Below, in pieces: positions 24,202 to 26,024 of a stretch of DNA of 26,024 nt. This stretch comes from SZUA-592 sp041556555. GTDB lineage: Bacteria; Pseudomonadota; Gammaproteobacteria; Eutrophobiales; Eutrophobiaceae. The stretch covers positions 1 to 26,024 of the forward strand of contig JBFFIE010000027.1 in assembly GCA_041556555.1 (NCBI GenBank). The letters are read 5' to 3'. Numbering within the stretch: the stretch's first letter is position 1; every line of letters starts with the position of its first letter. The translations under genes and the position numbers were made by a program. The notes under the pieces were generated by a model that made no database searches, was not told the DNA's origin, and was given only the letters and a program-made list of their open reading frames with translations.

Positions 24202-24936
24202 TTAAAAGCCGAATGCCTGCTTTCGCCAGTTTTGATAGAATTGTCTCGCCAGATTGTTCAGGCCTTCAAGGTTATCATCTACCGTCTTTTTAAGATTAGA
24301 AATTGATCCTTGTCCCAGGGTTTTATCCAGCGACGCCTGATAAGCTGGCACAGAATACCACTCTGATACCGTATCGCGAGTAATCTCAATATGAAATTGA
24401 ATGGAAATAACTGAATGACCGTTACCCAGTGCCTGGACCGGACAGACCTGGCTGGATGCCAGGACATTTAACTGTTCCGGTACCCTGGTTACGGAGGCAC
24501 TATGCCATTGAAAGCACATCAAGGGATCAGGCAAGCCCAGCAAGTGTGAATCCAGTTTGCCCTGAGGAGTTAACTCAACATTCATCATGCCAACTTCAGG
24601 TTCTTTACTCATGGATACTTCGCCACCGAGTGCATCTGCGAGTAACTGGTGCCCCAGGCAAATACCGACAAAGGGTATATTGAAATCACGAATGGCCACG
24701 CGAATAGCAGATTTCTCTGATCTCAACCAGGGATATTTCTGTTCTTCCCAGACATCCATTGGTCCACCCATAACCCAGAAGGCATCATAATCACGCAAAT
24801 CCGGAATTGTTTCACCTTGATCCAGGTGAATGGTGTCAACAGAGAAACCATCTGCGTTGAAAAAATCCCTGAATATACCGGGATGCTCTATGGCCAAATG
24901 TTGCAGTACCAGGACCTTTTTATTCTTGTCTGCCAT
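24202..24936 (-). CDS. Class I glutamine amidotransferase-like protein (GMP synthase-type GATase1)
   Basis: About 244 residues forming a stand-alone GATase1 domain, which releases ammonia from glutamine or acts as a related peptidase/hydrolase. The nucleophile Cys is in VGICLGHQLLADALGG, the oxyanion region in WVMGGPMDVWE and the catalytic His in ISIQFHIEI, so the site looks intact. Similar proteins are annotated 'GMP synthase-like' but lack the synthetase domain; the real substrate is unknown. The C-terminal 60 residues are helical and outside the core. ATG at 24936 is chosen over an in-frame TTG at 24942; neither has a strong ribosome site. Confidence 0.88.
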   Translation of the reverse strand: MADKNKKVLVLQHLAIEHPGIFRDFFNADGFSVDTIHLDQGETIPDLRDYDAFWVMGGPMDVWEEQKYPWLRSEKSAIRVAIRDFNIPFVGICLGHQLLADALGGEVSMSKEPEVGMMNVELTPQGKLDSHLLGLPDPLMCFQWHSASVTRVPEQLNVLASSQVCPVQALGNGHSVISIQFHIEITRDTVSEWYSVPAYQASLDKTLGQGSISNLKKTVDDNLEGLNNLARQFYQNWRKQAFGF

Positions 24937-25017
24937 CGGCAATCATTATAAAGCTATATGCATCACCAGGAAATTGTACATTCAGGTAACACCATACCTG
25001 TCAATGTCGATTATGAA

Positions 25018-25036
25018 TTGATATGTAAGATATCAA
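25018..25036. repeat. 7-bp perfect inverted repeat overlapping the stop of the exported-protein gene
   Basis: TTGATAT-GTAAG-ATATCAA, a 7-bp perfect palindrome with a 5-nt centre. It contains FNR-like half-sites but with the wrong spacing (9 instead of 4), so it is not an FNR box. It could be an operator or weak hairpin between the exported-protein gene and the amidotransferase gene. No T-run follows. Confidence 0.4.
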
Positions 25037-25419
25037 TAGTGCCCACCGATAGTCCTGGGCGATACGACCCAGGGTTCATCAATGGGTGCCATTTTGTCTC
25101 TTGGTTTGAGGCACAAGCCCATGGCAAGCGTGTAGGCCAGTATGGGGTTATCCAGTTGATTCTTCCAGACAAACTGAATCGCCTGAAAAGCCCTGTTTTT
25201 CCTGGTTGACGAAACCGGGCTGGTATTCATCAAATCAAGCAGGTCTGCCAACACTACACCACGGCTGTAATTATCGGCCGCGTGATAGGCATCACCGGCA
25301 AATAACTCACAGGCATGTGTTGTATATGCTCTATTGGTGTAATCAGTTTCCTGTGCCAATACTGGCTGAACAGGGATTAACCATCCTGCAATGAAAATAA
25401 TAAATATCAGTTTCATCAT
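25033..25419 (-). CDS. Small exported protein of unknown function
   Basis: A 128-residue protein with a clear Sec signal peptide (positive start, hydrophobic 4-17, predicted cleavage after VLA at residue 22). The mature part of about 106 residues is predicted periplasmic and has two cysteines (C37 and C103) that could pair. I do not recognise the family; the layout ACELFAGDAYHA...LAYTLAMGLC faintly recalls small Cys-bonded periplasmic proteins of the Rap1a type, without firm support. The ATG at 25419 has GAGA a few bases upstream; a second ATG follows directly. It is separated from the small RNA gene to its right by a strong terminator. Confidence 0.72.
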   Translation of the reverse strand: MMKLIFIIFIAGWLIPVQPVLAQETDYTNRAYTTHACELFAGDAYHAADNYSRGVVLADLLDLMNTSPVSSTRKNRAFQAIQFVWKNQLDNPILAYTLAMGLCLKPRDKMAPIDEPWVVSPRTIGGHY

Positions 25420-25464
25420 CGTTTCTCATCTACATTGGTATGAGCCTCCGGTTTGTCTCAGGCG

Positions 25465-25495
25465 AAAAAAAAGCCGCAGGTTTATCACCTGCGGC
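25465..25495 (-). terminator. Rho-independent terminator of the small RNA transcript
   Basis: A 9-bp perfect stem (GCCGCAGGT / ACCTGCGGC, 25473-25481 and 25487-25495) with a 5-nt loop. On the minus strand it is followed by eight T residues (25472-25465). It ends transcription coming from higher coordinates. It is the strongest terminator in the window. Confidence 0.9.
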
Positions 25496-25632
25496 CTTTC
25501 GGTATACTGCCAGAAAATTCAGACTATCAAATCAATAACGATTCCTCGACGCGCAGGTGTGCGTTAACGTCACACAGTGCAGTGTGACGCCAAATGAATA
25601 CCTGTTTTGTCATATAGTTAAATTTCATGGGG
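25465..25632 (-). ncRNA. Probable small RNA gene of about 165 nt, family not recognised
   Basis: A strong minus-strand promoter and a classic terminator bracket about 165 bp with no convincing protein gene. The transcript would begin near 25631. It contains a very stable internal hairpin with an 8-bp perfect stem CGTCACAC/GTGTGACG (25568-25575 and 25582-25589) and ends in the terminator stem. Its sequence does not resemble 6S RNA, 4.5S RNA, tmRNA or RNase P RNA as I know them. A 33-codon reading frame (25628-25527) starts almost at the predicted 5' end without a ribosome site, so a tiny leaderless peptide cannot be excluded. Confidence 0.62.
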
Positions 25633-25637
25633 GCGCG

Positions 25638-25667
25638 ATATTACCCCCCTGAATCGTCCAAAGTCAA
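25638..25667 (-). promoter_or_regulatory. Strong sigma-70 promoter with GC-rich discriminator
   Basis: On the minus strand TTGACT (25667-25662) and TAATAT (25643-25638) are separated by 18 bp. The bases after the -10 are CGCGCCCCC, a GC-rich discriminator like those of stringently controlled stable-RNA promoters. It drives the small RNA gene. Confidence 0.75.
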
Positions 25668-25863
25668 GTGATTAATACTGAATATTCTATAATCTCTAAA
25701 CTATGCTTTATAAGTGTCTAATTTTATTGATTTTTATAATTTTGTAAAAATCTTTCGTAGCTGGGAAGAAAGCCCCTGCATCTACCATACAGTTGGTTTC
25801 CATGAGAAATGCGCATGCTTAACAGCATACCCGAGTCCCCTCGACGCCCTGTTCCCCTAGTTA
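25668..25863. other. Intergenic stretch without a recognised gene
   Basis: The left half is AT-rich and contains TATAAT-like elements on the plus strand (25687-25692 and 25735-25740). The right half (about 25745-25860) is more GC-balanced, with short complementary arms: CTTTC/GAAAG around a G-rich loop near 25752-25772, and ATGCT/AGCAT around TAAC near 25814-25827. It may encode a second RNA or a leader, but I recognise no family and see no protein gene. Confidence 0.4.
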
Positions 25864-25877
25864 TTGATCCAGATCAA
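25864..25877. promoter_or_regulatory. Perfect FNR/Anr box upstream of dodecin gene
   Basis: TTGATCCAGATCAA is a 10/10 FNR match. A perfect TATAAT (25899-25904) lies 31 bp from its centre, predicting transcription at about 25912 with the box at -41.5: textbook class II FNR activation. No -35 element is apparent, consistent with activator dependence. Confidence 0.85.
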
Positions 25878-25947
25878 AACCGTTCTGTGTTGAAAAATTA
25901 TAATAATACATATAGTACTTGTCACAGTTAAAAGAGAGGTGAAAACC

Positions 25948-26024
25948 ATGTCCATGCTTAAAGTCATAGAAATTCTGGCTGAATCAGATACCAGCTGGGA
26001 AGATGCTGCAAAAAAGGCAATTAC
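25948..26024 (+). CDS. Dodecin-like flavin-binding protein, 3' end outside window
   Basis: Only the first 25 codons are present. The residues MSMLKVIEILAESDTSWEDA followed by AKKAI match the start of the dodecin family (short dodecameric proteins of about 70 residues that bind and buffer flavins). The KVIEI strand and the SW-[ED]-[ED]-A helix start are typical. GAGAGG lies 8 nt before the ATG. The gene is preceded by a perfect FNR box and TATAAT, so it is predicted to be induced when oxygen is low. Confidence 0.8.
   Translation, partial: MSMLKVIEILAESDTSWEDAAKKAI

Noticed and set aside
25465..25632. 6S RNA, 4.5S RNA or tmRNA identity for the small RNA gene
   Set aside because: None of the diagnostic elements (6S closed-stem bubble, GGAA-type SRP loop motif, tmRNA tag frame and tRNA-like ends) could be found.
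25814..25827. tRNA-like anticodon arm around ATGCT-TAAC-AGCAT
   Set aside because: The stem is isolated: no acceptor stem, no T-loop GTTCGA-type sequence and no CCA end nearby.

Overview
The window looks like a chromosomal segment of a gammaproteobacterium with a respiratory, oxygen-variable lifestyle. This rests on protein styles: a type II citrate synthase, a full-length MetH, PEP synthase, DUF3175 and DUF3775 proteins, LapA, and FNR/Anr-type operators. The genus cannot be named from sequence alone. There are no insertion sequences, phage genes, tRNAs, rRNAs or CRISPR arrays.

Layout. Bases 1-5000 (+) hold the 3' part of citrate synthase and cobalamin-dependent methionine synthase. Bases 5086-10841 (-) hold a short class II (adenosylcobalamin) ribonucleotide reductase, a host-attachment/baeRF-type protein, a DUF3175 protein, PEP synthase and a YbaK-type aminoacyl-tRNA deacylase. 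Bases 11070-13989 (+) hold a fused protein-L-isoaspartate methyltransferase/erythromycin-esterase-like protein followed by an unrecognised helical protein. Bases 14002-18481 (-) form one operon: HlyD/MacA-like adaptor, ABC ATPase, two FtsX/MacB-type permeases and a LapA-like membrane protein. Then come a twin-CBS protein (+), a DUF3775 protein (-), archease plus RtcB RNA ligase (+), a MscS-family channel (+), a membrane diguanylate cyclase (-), a class I glutamine amidotransferase (-), a small exported protein (-), a probable small RNA gene (-) and the start of a dodecin gene (+) cut by the window edge.

The most striking feature is regulatory. Five FNR/Anr/Dnr-type palindromes (TTGAT-N4-ATCAA, each 9/10 or 10/10) lie in intergenic regions: two before the Pcm-esterase fusion (shared with ybaK), one before the CBS gene (shared with the ABC exporter operon), a perfect one before archease-rtcB (shared with DUF3775), and a perfect one before dodecin. 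For four of them a -10-like element lies 31-32 bp from the box centre, as in class II FNR-activated promoters (box centred at -41.5). The archease-rtcB/DUF3775 promoter region also carries two exact copies of a 13-bp palindrome-like element.

Read together, much of the window looks like an oxygen-limitation or stasis programme built around macromolecule maintenance: RNA repair (RtcB/archease), protein repair (isoaspartate methyltransferase), tRNA proofreading (YbaK-like), flavin storage (dodecin) and nucleotide sensing (CBS). Gluconeogenesis (PpsA) and oxygen-independent deoxynucleotide synthesis (class II RNR) sit nearby but show no box of their own. Gene identities are mostly firm. The shared regulation and common purpose are inference.
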